Origin: Caldilineaceae bacterium
Lineage (GTDB): Bacteria > Chloroflexota > Anaerolineae > Caldilineales > Caldilineaceae
Direction: 5' to 3'
Length of the DNA stretch: 64,000 nucleotides
Assembly: GCA_020634755.1 (NCBI GenBank)
Contig: JACKBC010000004.1
Span: forward strand, 159,426-223,425
In this document: positions 34,794 to 43,895 of the stretch, one piece after another
How positions within the stretch are numbered: position 1 is the first letter of the stretch
Layout: the number at the start of each line of letters is the position of its first letter
Notes under the pieces: generated by a model
Told to the model about the DNA's origin: nothing
What the model saw: only the letters and a program-made list of their open reading frames with translations
Database searches by the model: none
Translations under genes and position numbers: made by a program

Positions 34794-35408
34794 ATGACCA
34801 ATTCGAGCGATCCAAGGGGGCAAATGGTTCATATTGCCCACCTGATGTTTACCCGCTTTTTGACCAACAGCGCCGGCGGCAATGTAAGCTGCCGCGTGGG
34901 TGAACGCATTTATGTAACACCACGCTATCTGGGCAGCAAATATCACTGGCAACTCAAAGAAGAGATGGTATTGGTCTTTGATGGCGATTTTGCAGCCGGT
35001 GAGTTTAATTGCATCCAGGGAGATCCGGCGCAGGTGAGCCGAGAGAGCCGCATGCACTTTGCCTGCTATCAACACTTTCCCGAAATCAATGGCGTCATCC
35101 ACGCTCACCCCATGAATCTCAACGTGTTTGCCTCAATGGGCAAACCGGTTACCCCTACCAATCAATACACCGAAAAGTTTGGCGAAATGAGCGTGGTGCC
35201 CAACCTGCCCGCCCACAGTCAAGATCTGGCCGATTCCGTGGTAGAGGCGCTAACGCCGCGTCGAGACACGCTGCAAAAGAACGGGCTTGGACTCATCCTC
35301 AACTGGCACGGCGTTGTGACGGTAGGGCGCGATTTGCTGGACGCCTACGACACGTTGGAGCGGTTGGAGTGGAGCGCCTACGCGCTGCTCCATCGCAATA
35401 ACATGTAG
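34794..35408 (+). CDS. Class II aldolase/adducin-family protein
   Basis: A 204-residue zinc aldolase of the fuculose-1-phosphate aldolase/ribulose-5-phosphate epimerase family. NSAGGNVSCRV near the N-terminus binds the phosphate, VIHAHPMNLNVFASM holds the paired zinc histidines (HxH, about residue 103), and LILNWHGVVTVG holds the third histidine. The usual catalytic Glu/Asp region lies at YTEKFGE. These enzymes split or epimerise sugar phosphates. The ATG at 34794 has AAGGA upstream; an earlier in-frame start gives a poorer fit. It is followed by a PfkB kinase gene, which would fit phosphorylation then cleavage of a sugar, although 337 bases separate them. Confidence 0.87.
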   Translation: MTNSSDPRGQMVHIAHLMFTRFLTNSAGGNVSCRVGERIYVTPRYLGSKYHWQLKEEMVLVFDGDFAAGEFNCIQGDPAQVSRESRMHFACYQHFPEINGVIHAHPMNLNVFASMGKPVTPTNQYTEKFGEMSVVPNLPAHSQDLADSVVEALTPRRDTLQKNGLGLILNWHGVVTVGRDLLDAYDTLERLEWSAYALLHRNNM

Positions 35409-35745
35409 AGCGGTGCTCTAGTGTGCTTTTTGCTTTAGGAGCGAGACATGCGCCTTCCCGGAATCGGTAATTGAAGCCACAGGCTGAAGCCTGCGTCTGC
35501 TAGCGGAAGCCGACTCAAGCAGGCTATTCCGAGAGTGCGCGTTAGCGTACTTTGGCTGCCAGGCGCTGGTTTCAATCAGTGCCGTCGTTTACCGATTTAA
35601 TTGGGTAACTTCCATCAGGAAGGCTGTGGCCCCAACCACAAATGCACCCGGTTCTCCCCATTGCCGCCTTGGTGGCCACCAAAAGGCGGCGCCTGTTGGC
35701 GCCGGCGGTGAGCGAGTCTTCTCGCCCTACGAATGCTCCCGGTTT
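35409..35745. other. Gap with two palindromes
   Basis: About 337 bases without a gene. AGGCTGAAGCCT is palindromic near 35483, and GCCGCCTT / AAGGCGGC encloses GGTGGCCACC at 35663-35691, a strong hairpin before the PfkB gene. The PfkB start at 35746 has no clear Shine-Dalgarno sequence. Confidence 0.5.
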
Positions 35746-36720
35746 ATGCTAATTACGATTACGCCGAACCCGACCATTGATCGGGTCTATTATTTACCCA
35801 GCCTGATTCCAAACACGGTGCACCGCGCCGTTAAGGAGGTGGCCACGCCCAGCGGCAAGGGCATCGACGCCTCGATTATTTTGCATCTGTTGGGCAAGCC
35901 CACGCTGGCGCTGGGGCTGACCGCGGGCCACACCGGACAGGTGCTGGCCAGCCTCATGAGCGAAATGGGCGTGCCCCATGATTTTATTGCGGCGGAAGGC
36001 GAAACGCGTACCGTGCCGGTCATTCGCGATGATGCTACCGGCCATGAATACACCATCACCGCACCCACGTTGCAGGCAACCACCGCCCATTTAGCGCAAC
36101 TGCTGGCGCGGCTGGCGCACCACGCACCGTCAGCGTGGGGCCTCATATGTGCCGGAAGCCTGCCCGCGGGCATGCCGGCGGACAGCTACGCCCACATTTT
36201 GCGCCACGCGCGCGAGCTGGGGCTCATTACGTTGCTGGATGTGGGCGGCCAGGCGCTCCAGCTGGGCATCGCCGGGGCGCCGGCATATCTGAAGATCAAC
36301 ATGGCCGAACTGATTGCGCTGGACAATGCATTTGCACAGCATCAGCTGGCCATCGAGCAGCATCCGACCAACCGCACGGCTCTTTGTGCGTTGGCGACGG
36401 CCTTGGCCGCCCAACTGCACCGATTGGCCAGTGGCGCCATTATCATCAGCATGGGTAAGCGCGGCGCACTGGCCGTTGCCCATGCTGGCGCCTGGTATGC
36501 GCCGGCGCTGGATGTACCCATCGGCGTCACGGCGGGCGCGGGCGACGCCATGGATGCGGGCATTATGCTGGCCCGAGAACAGGGCGCGGGCTGGCTTGAA
36601 GCAATGCGGTGGGGCACGGCGCTGGCCGCGGCGGCGGTGATGCACCCGGGCACGGCCGGCTGCGACGCCACGCAAGTACCACACCTGTTGCAGCAGGTAC
36701 AGGTAGAGAGGATAGCATAA
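35746..36720 (+). CDS. PfkB-family sugar-phosphate kinase (1-phosphofructokinase-like)
   Basis: A 324-residue kinase of the ribokinase/PfkB superfamily. It starts LITITPNPTIDRVY, the hexose-phosphate kinase N-terminus. GKGIDASIILHLLGKP follows near residue 40, KINMAELIAL is the phosphate-recognition helix region, and GAGDAMDAGIMLA near residue 265 holds the catalytic Asp in the GAGD motif. The likely reaction is ATP-dependent phosphorylation of a hexose phosphate such as fructose-1-phosphate or tagatose-6-phosphate. The start at 35746 is chosen by family alignment; an upstream frame from 35626 is unrelated. The next gene, an acyltransferase, begins 4 bases after the stop, so they share a transcript although their functions differ. 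Confidence 0.88.
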   Translation: MLITITPNPTIDRVYYLPSLIPNTVHRAVKEVATPSGKGIDASIILHLLGKPTLALGLTAGHTGQVLASLMSEMGVPHDFIAAEGETRTVPVIRDDATGHEYTITAPTLQATTAHLAQLLARLAHHAPSAWGLICAGSLPAGMPADSYAHILRHARELGLITLLDVGGQALQLGIAGAPAYLKINMAELIALDNAFAQHQLAIEQHPTNRTALCALATALAAQLHRLASGAIIISMGKRGALAVAHAGAWYAPALDVPIGVTAGAGDAMDAGIMLAREQGAGWLEAMRWGTALAAAAVMHPGTAGCDATQVPHLLQQVQVERIA

Positions 36721-36724
36721 CTCG

Positions 36725-37483
36725 ATGCAGATCTGGCGGGCGGCATGGCGCTTTGGGCTGGGGGCCATCTCCATTGCCGTCGGGGCAATTGTGATCGTCC
36801 TGCTGGCGCTCGTCCCTGTCCGGCGCAAAGGGGTGAGCCTGCCGCTGCTGGCAGCCACCAAGCTTTCCAGAATATTTTTGGCCATCTTCGGCGTGCGCGT
36901 TTACTGCAACGATGCCGCCCAAATTAGGCAACACCACGGGCTGATTTTCTGCAATCATCTCTCGTATCTGGATATTATGGTGCTGCTCAGCGTGGCGCCC
37001 GTGCGTTTTTTGAGCGCGCGCGGCGTGCAGCGCCTGCCCTTTGTGGGTTGGATCGCCACGGCAATTGACACCGTGTTTGTGGGCCGCAGCGATCCAAAGG
37101 CGCGGGCGGCCGTACGCAAAACGCTCGCGGCCCAACTGCGGGTGCGTGCGCATCCACCGCTGGTGCTTTTTCCCGAGGGCCAAGTGGGGCCAGGGGACCG
37201 GGTGCTGCCCATGCGATGGGGCGCTTTTGAGATTGCCGGCTCGGCACATATTCCTTACCTACTTAGCGTGCTCATCTATGAGCCGCTGCCGGTGGCCACC
37301 TATTACGCGGCCGATGATACGCTGCCCAAGGCCGTTTGGCGATTGGCCACTCACGCCGCAAAGCTCACGGTCAAATTGACCGTGCTACAAGTGCATACGC
37401 CCGATGACGATTTTGTCCCCGCGCAGGCCGCCGTGCAAGCGCATCAACTGCTGCAAGCGGCCTATGGCGATCAGACCGCATAG
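36725..37483 (+). CDS. 1-acyl-glycerol-3-phosphate acyltransferase (PlsC-like)
   Basis: A 252-residue membrane-bound acyltransferase. An N-terminal helix (GLGAISIAVGAIVIVLLALVPV) anchors it. The catalytic box FCNHLSYLDIMVLL contains the H-x4-D dyad (NHLSYLD), and LFPEGQVGPGDRVLP is the glycerol-phosphate-binding block with Glu and Gly. It makes phosphatidic acid from lysophosphatidic acid in phospholipid synthesis, or acylates a related lipid. Length is normal for the family. Confidence 0.88.
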   Translation: MQIWRAAWRFGLGAISIAVGAIVIVLLALVPVRRKGVSLPLLAATKLSRIFLAIFGVRVYCNDAAQIRQHHGLIFCNHLSYLDIMVLLSVAPVRFLSARGVQRLPFVGWIATAIDTVFVGRSDPKARAAVRKTLAAQLRVRAHPPLVLFPEGQVGPGDRVLPMRWGAFEIAGSAHIPYLLSVLIYEPLPVATYYAADDTLPKAVWRLATHAAKLTVKLTVLQVHTPDDDFVPAQAAVQAHQLLQAAYGDQTA

Positions 37484-37611
37484 GATGTCAGCAGCGTGCA
37501 AGGGCGAGCGTAGCGTGGGGCGCCGCACATTGAACTGTCCTTCAGTTAGCGGAGCGTGCGTTGCACGGCGTCAGTCCTGTTTATAAAAAAGAATTGTAAC
37601 GATTCAGCCAT

Positions 37612-37683
37612 CCCCTGAGCTTGCGATGTTCTGAGCGACGCCGAAGGGTCAAAGGCGACACGGGCTTCGACAAGCTCAGCCCT
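37612..37683. repeat. Imperfect intergenic inverted repeat
   Basis: CTGAGCTTG (37615-37623) pairs with CAAGCTCAG (37671-37679), with partial pairing inward around CGGGCTTCGA. It looks like a dispersed intergenic repeat, between the PlsC-like gene and the PAC2 gene. Confidence 0.5.
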
Positions 37684-37834
37684 CGAATAGCCTGAATATT
37701 TAATAAGAATTGTTGGCAAAGATTTTCCAGCATTGACACGAAGCGCAATTGCATTTAGGATACCCCCAAGCAAACATAATCCCTCAAATAACAGTGGCAA
37801 CGCGGAAATCCGCGTGGTTTTGGAGGCGGAAAAT

Positions 37835-38767
37835 ATGAATGAAATGGTGGAATTATTTGAAAGACCGGCAGAAGAGGAGATATATCTCATTGCCGGATGG
37901 CGACAGTGGGCCGATGCTGGTTCGATTTCCTCTGGCCTACCGCGCTATTTGGCCCAGCATTTGGACGCGCGCAAAATTGGGGAGATCAAGTCGGATGGGT
38001 TCTATATGTTCCAAATACCCGCCACGCACCATCTGCTGCGCCCCGAGGTAAGATTTAAGGATGGCTTTTGCGAAGAAGTGCGCCCACGACAGAACGAATT
38101 CTACTACGCAAATGATGAACATAACCGCGGACTCCTCATCTTTACCGGTGAAGAACCTCACATGAACGAAGATCTATATGCAGACGCCTTTTTCGACGTT
38201 ATGCAAGAATTGGGCGTGCGCCGCGGCGCGGCTGTGGGTGGCGTTTATGGCTCCATGCCCTATGACAAGGATCGCAACGTCTCTTGTACATACAGCATGC
38301 GACATTTAAAAGAGGAACTCTCGAAATATGCCGTCAAGTTCTCCAATTATGAAGGCGGCGCCACCATCGGTTCCTATTTTGTACATCGCGCGGCCCTGCG
38401 CCAGATTGAATTTTTTGTCTTCAATGGCTTTGTACCCGCCTATGAATTTGCCCAGTCCGCCGCCATTCCGCAAGGCGTGCGCGTTGAGGATGATTTTCGG
38501 GCCTGGTATGAGTTGATGCGCCGTTTTAACCACATGTTCAATCTGGGCGTCGACCTTTCTGAACTGGAGCGCAAAAGCGATGAGCTTACCGGCGCCTTGG
38601 ACAACAAAGTGGATGAGCTTGTACGCAAAATGCCGCAGCTTAAAATCCGCGAATATCTCAAAGAGATCGCCCAGGAATTTACCGAAATGCCCTTTATGCC
38701 TTTGGACGATGTTTGGGAGCGCGAGCTGGGCGACATTTTTAATGAGTTAGATTTGGATAGTGATTAG
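37835..38767 (+). CDS. PAC2-family protein
   Basis: A 310-residue member of the PAC2 (proteasome assembly chaperone 2-like) family. IYLIAGWRQWADAGSISSGLPRYLAQ is the family's opening strand and helix, LLIFTGEEPHMNEDLYADAFFDV follows, GVYGSMPYDKDRNVSCTYS sits in the middle, and GGATIGSYFVHRAALRQIEFFVFNGFVPAY lies near residue 195. The C-terminal ~70 residues are a helical segment with coiled-coil character. Function in bacteria is unclear; some relatives are structurally similar to nucleoside-phosphorylase folds. The start at 37835 follows an excellent GGAGG at 8 bases. Confidence 0.86.
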   Translation: MNEMVELFERPAEEEIYLIAGWRQWADAGSISSGLPRYLAQHLDARKIGEIKSDGFYMFQIPATHHLLRPEVRFKDGFCEEVRPRQNEFYYANDEHNRGLLIFTGEEPHMNEDLYADAFFDVMQELGVRRGAAVGGVYGSMPYDKDRNVSCTYSMRHLKEELSKYAVKFSNYEGGATIGSYFVHRAALRQIEFFVFNGFVPAYEFAQSAAIPQGVRVEDDFRAWYELMRRFNHMFNLGVDLSELERKSDELTGALDNKVDELVRKMPQLKIREYLKEIAQEFTEMPFMPLDDVWERELGDIFNELDLDSD

Positions 38768-38768
38768 C

Positions 38769-38855
38769 GTTGGATTGGTTTCTTGGGTAATTGAATCGTT
38801 GGTTTATCAGCCGCCAATAATCACGCGCCCATCAAACCAATCATCCAATCAACGA
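38769..38855. repeat. Intergenic palindrome between PAC2 and PhyH genes
   Basis: GATTGGTTT (38774-38782) pairs with AAACCAATC (38834-38842), with additional gapped pairing (CGTTGGAT / ATCCAATCAACG) around it. It begins right after the PAC2 stop and ends before the GGAGG of the next gene. Confidence 0.55.
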
Positions 38856-38879
38856 TTTTATTTTAATCTGGAGGAAACA

Positions 38880-39722
38880 ATGGACAACCTGAACCCCTCA
38901 TGTCTGGAATACCGCTTGACCGATGCCGAGCGCGCAAAATTTGACCAAGATGGCTTTTTTGCAATAGAAAATGCCCTCTCTGCCGAGCAGGTAAATGCGC
39001 TAACCAAAGTGGTGGATCGCATTTTCGAGGCCAAAAAGGCCGCGGGTGACGCACCGGGTGGACGGCTCTTTTACGGCAACTTTATTCCCGACAGCCCGCT
39101 CTTTTTGGACCTGGTCGACTATCACAAAGTGCTGCCCAAAGTGTGGGACATTCTGGGCTGGAATATCTATCTCTATCACGCTCACCTGATTGTGACCGCG
39201 CCTTCGGGTGAAGCGGCCAACGATAAGACCTTTGGCTGGCATCAGGACAGTGGTCGCACCAATGTGGAGATGGAATCTGACCCGCGCCCGCGCCTTTCGC
39301 TCAAAGTAGCCTACTTCTTGTCGGACACCAGCGAGCCGGGCCGCGGCAACTTCTGGGTGGTGCCCGGTAGCCATTTGAAAAACAATATCGACAAACCTAC
39401 CGAGGGCAGTGGCCAACCGGAAGGCGCCATTCCCGTACTGGCCAAGCCCGGCACGGCCGTCTTTTTTGACCGCCGCATTTGGCATGCCGGTACGCCCAAC
39501 TGGTCTGACATTACGCGCAAGGTACTCTTCTACGGGTATGGCTATCGCTGGATTCGCACCAAAGACGACATGACCGTACAGGGGCTGTGGGATCAGAGTG
39601 ATCCCATCCGCCGCCAACTATTGGGCTGGGGCGTCAACGCCAACGGCTTCTATTCTCCCACCGACGAGGATGTACCGCTGCGCGTTTGGCTACGCGAACA
39701 TGCTCCTGAAATCGCCCGCTAA
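38880..39722 (+). CDS. Phytanoyl-CoA dioxygenase (PhyH)-family protein
   Basis: A 280-residue Fe(II)/2-oxoglutarate dioxygenase. FGWHQDSGRTN supplies the HxD iron ligands, IWHAGTPNWSD the distal histidine, and RKVLFYGYGYRW the region that usually holds the arginine for 2-oxoglutarate. NFWVVPGSHLKN is the conserved loop before the distal histidine. The opening DQDGFFAIENALSAEQVNALT matches the family. These enzymes hydroxylate diverse small molecules, so the substrate is not predictable. ATG at 38880 has GGAGG upstream; the next gene, anmK, starts 6 bases after its stop. Confidence 0.9.
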   Translation: MDNLNPSCLEYRLTDAERAKFDQDGFFAIENALSAEQVNALTKVVDRIFEAKKAAGDAPGGRLFYGNFIPDSPLFLDLVDYHKVLPKVWDILGWNIYLYHAHLIVTAPSGEAANDKTFGWHQDSGRTNVEMESDPRPRLSLKVAYFLSDTSEPGRGNFWVVPGSHLKNNIDKPTEGSGQPEGAIPVLAKPGTAVFFDRRIWHAGTPNWSDITRKVLFYGYGYRWIRTKDDMTVQGLWDQSDPIRRQLLGWGVNANGFYSPTDEDVPLRVWLREHAPEIAR

Positions 39723-39728
39723 CGACCA

Positions 39729-40958
39729 ATGAAGATCATTGGATTGATGAGCGGCACCTCCGCCGACGGCATCGATGCGGTCATTGCCGAAATTGATGGT
39801 CCACCCCAGGCCCCCACAGTGCAGCAACTGGCCTTTGAAACCATCCCGTGGCCGGCCGCTGAACGGTCGCTCATCTTCCACCTATTTGGTCACAGCGATG
39901 CCCAAATTAGCGCGACGCCCGCCGAACTGTGTCGCGCTAATTTTATATTGGCCGAACGTTTTGCCCATGCGGCGCTCATGGCCGTGCAGCATGCCGGTCT
40001 TCAACCCCAGGACATCGACCTCATCGGCAGCCACGGCCAAACCATTTGGCACGATGTGGATGCACACGGACGGGTCACCAGCACGCTACAAATTGGCGAC
40101 CCGTCCGTGATCGCCGTGCGCACGGGCATTACGACGGTGGCCAACTTCCGCACCGCCGATGTGGCGGCGGGAGGACAAGGTGCACCGCTAACCTCTACAT
40201 TTGATTGGCTCGTGCTGCGTCCACCGCCGAATTTAAACGGCGTGGCGGGCGGCTGGCGCGCCGTTCAAAACATTGGCGGCATTGGCAACGTCACTTTTTT
40301 GCCACCCACCAACTTGGATCACCCGCCCGTGGCGCTAGACACAGGGCCAGGAAACGCGCTCATCGACTGGGCCGTCACCACCGCCACCGACGGTCGTCTT
40401 GCCTACGACCAGGATGGTCAAATGGCCGCGGCGGGCCGGGTGCATCACGGCTTGCTGGAAGAATGGCTGACGTTGCCCTACTTTGAACAGCCGCTGCCCA
40501 AAACTACCGGTCGCGAGCTATTTAGCACCACATTGGCCCAGCAGTGGCGCCAACAAGCAAATCAGCTCGGCCTAACCAATGCTGATTTTGTGGCCACCCT
40601 CACCCAATTGACCGCAGTCAGCATAGCTGATGCATATGTGCGTTATGCCCCCGGTCCCATTGCGCAACTGGTCGTCGGTGGGGGCGGCGCCGCCAATCCG
40701 TTCTTAATGGCGGCACTGCGCGCGCAATTACCTGCCCAGACAGCGGTATGCACCCATGCCGAGCTGGGACTGGATGATGATGCCAAAGAGGCGCTCGCAT
40801 TTGCCCTCTTAGCCTATCTCACTATACAGGGGGTTCCGGGCAATGTGCCCACCTGCACAGGAGCCGCGTCCCTCGCCATTTTGGGGCAAATTGCCCCGGG
40901 CCGCAATTGGCCTCCACTCAAAACAGAAATATCCGTTCTCACCCCCATTAAAACTTGA
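39729..40958 (+). CDS. anmK: Anhydro-N-acetylmuramic acid kinase
   Basis: A 409-residue sugar kinase of the ASKHA fold. IGLMSGTSADGIDAVIAEIDG is the diagnostic N-terminal phosphate loop, DLIGSHGQTIWHDVD carries the substrate-binding segment, TVANFRTADVAAGGQGAPL follows, and ALDTGPGNALIDW is the phosphate-2/adenosine-type motif. The C-terminal LVVGGGGAANPFLM is the nucleotide-binding strand. It phosphorylates and opens 1,6-anhydro-N-acetylmuramic acid, recycling peptidoglycan sugar to MurNAc-6-phosphate. Length is near normal. The stop codon overlaps the -35 box of the tRNA-Asp promoter. Confidence 0.95.
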   Translation: MKIIGLMSGTSADGIDAVIAEIDGPPQAPTVQQLAFETIPWPAAERSLIFHLFGHSDAQISATPAELCRANFILAERFAHAALMAVQHAGLQPQDIDLIGSHGQTIWHDVDAHGRVTSTLQIGDPSVIAVRTGITTVANFRTADVAAGGQGAPLTSTFDWLVLRPPPNLNGVAGGWRAVQNIGGIGNVTFLPPTNLDHPPVALDTGPGNALIDWAVTTATDGRLAYDQDGQMAAAGRVHHGLLEEWLTLPYFEQPLPKTTGRELFSTTLAQQWRQQANQLGLTNADFVATLTQLTAVSIADAYVRYAPGPIAQLVVGGGGAANPFLMAALRAQLPAQTAVCTHAELGLDDDAKEALAFALLAYLTIQGVPGNVPTCTGAASLAILGQIAPGRNWPPLKTEISVLTPIKT

Positions 40959-40983
40959 CGGCCATCGTGCGCAGTGTTATAAT
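40955..40983 (+). promoter_or_regulatory. Sigma-70 promoter of tRNA-Asp
   Basis: TTGACG (40955-40960), a 17-base spacer and a perfect TATAAT (40978-40983). Transcription would start near 40990, about 43 bases before the mature tRNA. The -35 box overlaps the last codons of anmK. Confidence 0.85.
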
Positions 40984-41032
40984 CGGCAAGTCGAATCTGG
41001 CTTGAAAAAACCAACCGGATTGCACACAACCA

Positions 41033-41131
<99 letters not shown>

Positions 41132-41145
<14 letters not shown>

Positions 41146-41163
41146 CGCCTGAAGGCTCTTTTT
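41132..41163 (+). terminator. Intrinsic terminator of tRNA-Asp
   Basis: AAGAG-T-CTTCAG pairs with CTGAAG-G-CTCTT around TTCGC, followed by TTTTT. The copy at 52946-52975 preserves the same fold with different loop bases, which shows that the structure was maintained. Confidence 0.88.
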
Positions 41164-41599
41164 GTTTTAGTGAAATACTGTTTGGGACGACGATTGAAGG
41201 TATCTCCGCGATACTTATGATGACATATCATTAGAGCGGCGCCTTTCTACTGCCGGATTATCCTCCGCATATGTATAGCAGTGAAGTGACTGCCCGTGCC
41301 CTGCAGAGCCCGTAAACGTATTGTTCTGCAAAAGTCCCCCAGCACAAGGGATAGTGGGTATTCATCAGTGGAGACGAGCCCGGCCACATGGGTTCACTAA
41401 TCCACCACTGGAGCCTAGATAGGGAATGTCACATATCAAATCGTGTCCGCTTGCATGGCGAACCGTGCCAATTGCATGATACCGGGTTCGACCAAGCGGC
41501 ACATTGAGCCCAGACTATCCAGCAATGGCTGGGCTAGCGCATCAGCACACTTCGCCCAGAAGAGGCTGTGGACTCAGCTAGTCTCGCATAAATCCAGAC
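41164..41599. other. Gap at the island's left end, no gene identified
   Basis: After the terminator the sequence to 41600 has stops in all frames except a short plus-strand frame (41443-41925) of atypical composition that runs antisense to the immunity candidate. I see no hairpin or repeat beyond the diverged att-flanking similarity to about 41250. Confidence 0.4.
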
Positions 41600-42043
41600 C
41601 TATGCGGTCTGAATTGGCGCAAGCTGACGCAAAATTTCCAGCAGATGAAAGTGAGGCAGGCCGATATATGACTCTTTATCGTTATAGATCATTACCCCCG
41701 CCGAATCGGGGGACAGCATGGACATCTTGCATGCTTCTGGAAAAGGGGTTCCGATATACGGTGAACCCAGTCGTGGATTCCGCCGATCGACGAAAAAGAG
41801 AACCATCTTGCCATAGCCGGGGACATTGGCTGCCTGTATGGCAATCTGATCCCCGGGCTTCGTCACGTGCTGCATTCCATGATAAATTGGCAGGTTGGTC
41901 GACCGTACAGACGAATAGAGCGTGAGCGAAGGCAGCTTCTTGATGATGCGCGCGTAGTCGCGTTGGCGACCGTACTCGGCATAATCATAAATGAGCTGAT
42001 TGATATCGCGTTCGTCGGTGTGGCGGAAAAGTTTAGAAAACAT
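41600..42043 (-). CDS. Hypothetical protein, candidate immunity protein
   Basis: A 147-residue soluble protein that I do not recognise with certainty. It starts MFSKLFRHTDER with GAGGAT 10 bases upstream; an earlier in-frame codon at 42091 lacks that support. The first ~50 residues are helical and basic. The second half (MVLFFVDRRNPRLG ... AGVMIYNDKESYIGLPHFHLLEILRQL) alternates strands and helices and resembles SseB-like immunity folds weakly. It sits on the same strand as, and downstream of, the RHS gene, next to another small acidic protein gene, which is the usual position of immunity genes. Confidence 0.6.
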   Translation of the reverse strand: MFSKLFRHTDERDINQLIYDYAEYGRQRDYARIIKKLPSLTLYSSVRSTNLPIYHGMQHVTKPGDQIAIQAANVPGYGKMVLFFVDRRNPRLGSPYIGTPFPEACKMSMLSPDSAGVMIYNDKESYIGLPHFHLLEILRQLAPIQTA

Positions 42044-42087
42044 AAATTTTGTATCCTCATTTGAAAATTGTGATACACGAACCCAAA

Positions 42088-42507
42088 TCACAAAGCCGTA
42101 CGCTGTGTTGGATCAAAAGGTAGCGGCGCCGTCTTCACAGCCTCAATAAACTCCTGTGGCGGTTGGTATTGATGTTCAACAATATAGTGGTAGATCAGAT
42201 CGGGCGCTGCATAGGTGATGCCACTGTTACTTCGTACTAAAATCTCCGCACTACCTAGCCCTAGTTTCTCCCCATTGCGCTCTGCCTCCTGCATCACCCA
42301 TTCCGGTCCACAGAAATCACATGAGTGAAACCCTTTGGATTGGCGGACTGGATTCCGGCAGTACAACCACAACCGCTCTAGAAATTGCTCGCTGACAGGC
42401 CCTGTGTTGTGTGGATGCTCCAAATCGAGCCAGCCGATCATAGTGATCTCAACCGGTTGGCCTTTTATTTGATACTGGAAAGCTGATAGTTCTGGAAAGT
42501 ACGCCAT
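42088..42507 (-). CDS. Small CxxC-containing protein (paralogue 1), candidate immunity protein
   Basis: A 139-residue protein. It starts MAYFPELSAFQYQI, then MIGWLDLEHPHNTG, KGFHSCDFCG (paired cysteines, about residue 65), KLGLGSAEILV, ITYAAPDLIYHYIVEHQYQPPQEFIEAV. Every one of these blocks recurs in the gene at 43449-43895, so the island holds two diverged copies of one family. The family is of unknown function and, as here, is found near RHS-type genes; I infer immunity. It is 44 bases upstream of the other candidate immunity gene on the same strand. Confidence 0.75.
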   Translation of the reverse strand: MAYFPELSAFQYQIKGQPVEITMIGWLDLEHPHNTGPVSEQFLERLWLYCRNPVRQSKGFHSCDFCGPEWVMQEAERNGEKLGLGSAEILVRSNSGITYAAPDLIYHYIVEHQYQPPQEFIEAVKTAPLPFDPTQRTAL

Positions 42508-42681
42508 GTTTTTCCCTTCAAAAATTGTGCGAAATGGCTCATTACTTGTATAGTAACTGCTGAGTTCATTATGCAGTTGTCAGTACCATGTACTAATCTT
42601 AATGCCACCATTGAACAGGAACTCCACCATGAACTACTGGCATGAACCAAGAAAAAAGAGCGTACGATTCTAGTCAGGTGA

Positions 42682-43192
42682 AGTACTGGACTTAAGGTTC
42701 AAGCCTGTCTGGCATATCCTGACGCCGAAAACCCCAAATTTCAGGTGTTCGGTAAGTATTGGCAAAAAGATGATGAATCCCTTCCCAATCATATCGCCCC
42801 TGAAGGATGGATTGAACTCTGGCCCCACACGCCACTGCTTGCAGATACCTTTGTAAATGGCGCCGAGTTGCAGCAAGAGTTGCTTGACGAACTAATAAAC
42901 CACATTGACTTTAGTAAATTTGAACAGCGCTTGCCCCAATTAGAGCGTGTCGACGTATTGACTCATCATATCCAGAAGTATCAGGCCTGGATATACAAAC
43001 ACCAAGAGGCCGGTATGAAGTTCAGTTTTACACGTGGACTCTTGGACGCGGTGGTGGCTGGATATCTACCCGGTCGGACATTCGCACTTTTCTGCCGACA
43101 TAGAATCCGCTCGGGAAGCGGCTCATACAGAGATGGAGCAGCTCAGCAATCCCCACAGATCAAAACTGCCTTTGCCATAAACTTTGGGAAGA
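42682..43192 (+). pseudogene. Decayed ORF of unknown family
   Basis: A coding-like stretch without a proper start: the frame opens right after a stop at 42679-42681 and reads ACLAYPDAENPKFQVFGKYW, ESLPNHIAPEGWIELWPHTP and ELQQELLDELINHIDF. Near 43070 the frame appears to shift: continuing in the neighbouring frame gives HSHFSADIESAREAAHTEME and ends SKLPLP at about 43190, which looks more protein-like than the unshifted reading to 43224. I cannot name the family. It is most likely a truncated, frameshifted remnant of an earlier cargo gene in the island. Confidence 0.5.
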
Positions 43193-43448
43193 CTCCTTAT
43201 GTCGAGTTTCAAGCTCGGTCGTGAGATTTGGAGTACCTCGTTTTACTTCATAGTATGAAATGTTATATAGTTCGCCAGAAAGGATTTATCCCGAAAACAG
43301 GCTGAAATTAATCGGATAGCGCATGCAAAACTGTGGACAAAACTTATCTGAATATCTATATTGCAGTGTCTGAAATTGATTCTATCCGAAATCAGATGAG
43401 ACAATCTTGGATTTATTGAGCCTACCAAATGAAAGTTGATGGTTACAT

Positions 43449-43895
43449 ATGACATATTTTCCCGATCTTACGCCGTATCGATTCATCAGTCAATATGCTG
43501 AGCCAAACACTTTAAATGTTGGTTGGCTCGACCAATCGCAGACCTTCAATACAGGTATAACATCTACAGAATTTCATTCGCGGCTCGCTCAATTTTGCTT
43601 ATGCTTAGTTCTTCCAACAAGAGGATTCCATTTCTGTAACATTTGTCGAGAACCCTCACCTGCAATGAACGATTCCCATCAGATGGGATTGGGATCAGCT
43701 GAGATCCGTGTATTCTTTAATGAAATCGTTTATGCGGCACCTAATTTGATTTATCACTATGTAATCGTTCACGCATATAAACCACCCGACGCATTCATCG
43801 AAGCTGTCTTGAGAGGATTTCTGCCGCAAACATCTGAATACGATGAACTTATCAACCGGTTGGGTGTTGACTATCGATTTATCAGCTTTGATTAA
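43449..43895 (+). CDS. Small CxxC-containing protein (paralogue 2), candidate immunity protein
   Basis: A 148-residue paralogue of the 42088-42507 product, on the opposite strand. Shared blocks are MTYFPDLTPY, NVGWLDQSQTFNTG, GFHFCNICREP (cysteine pair), MGLGSAEIRVFF, IVYAAPNLIYHYVIVHAYKPPDAFIEAV. It is AT-rich like the 3' tip of the RHS gene, with which it is convergent across a 126-base gap. This composition match suggests that tip and gene arrived together, making it the better immunity candidate for the current tip. Confidence 0.75.
   Translation: MTYFPDLTPYRFISQYAEPNTLNVGWLDQSQTFNTGITSTEFHSRLAQFCLCLVLPTRGFHFCNICREPSPAMNDSHQMGLGSAEIRVFFNEIVYAAPNLIYHYVIVHAYKPPDAFIEAVLRGFLPQTSEYDELINRLGVDYRFISFD

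Noticed and set aside
41443..41925. 160-codon plus-strand open frame at the island's left end
   Set aside because: It overlaps the immunity candidate on the other strand and shows no conserved motif.
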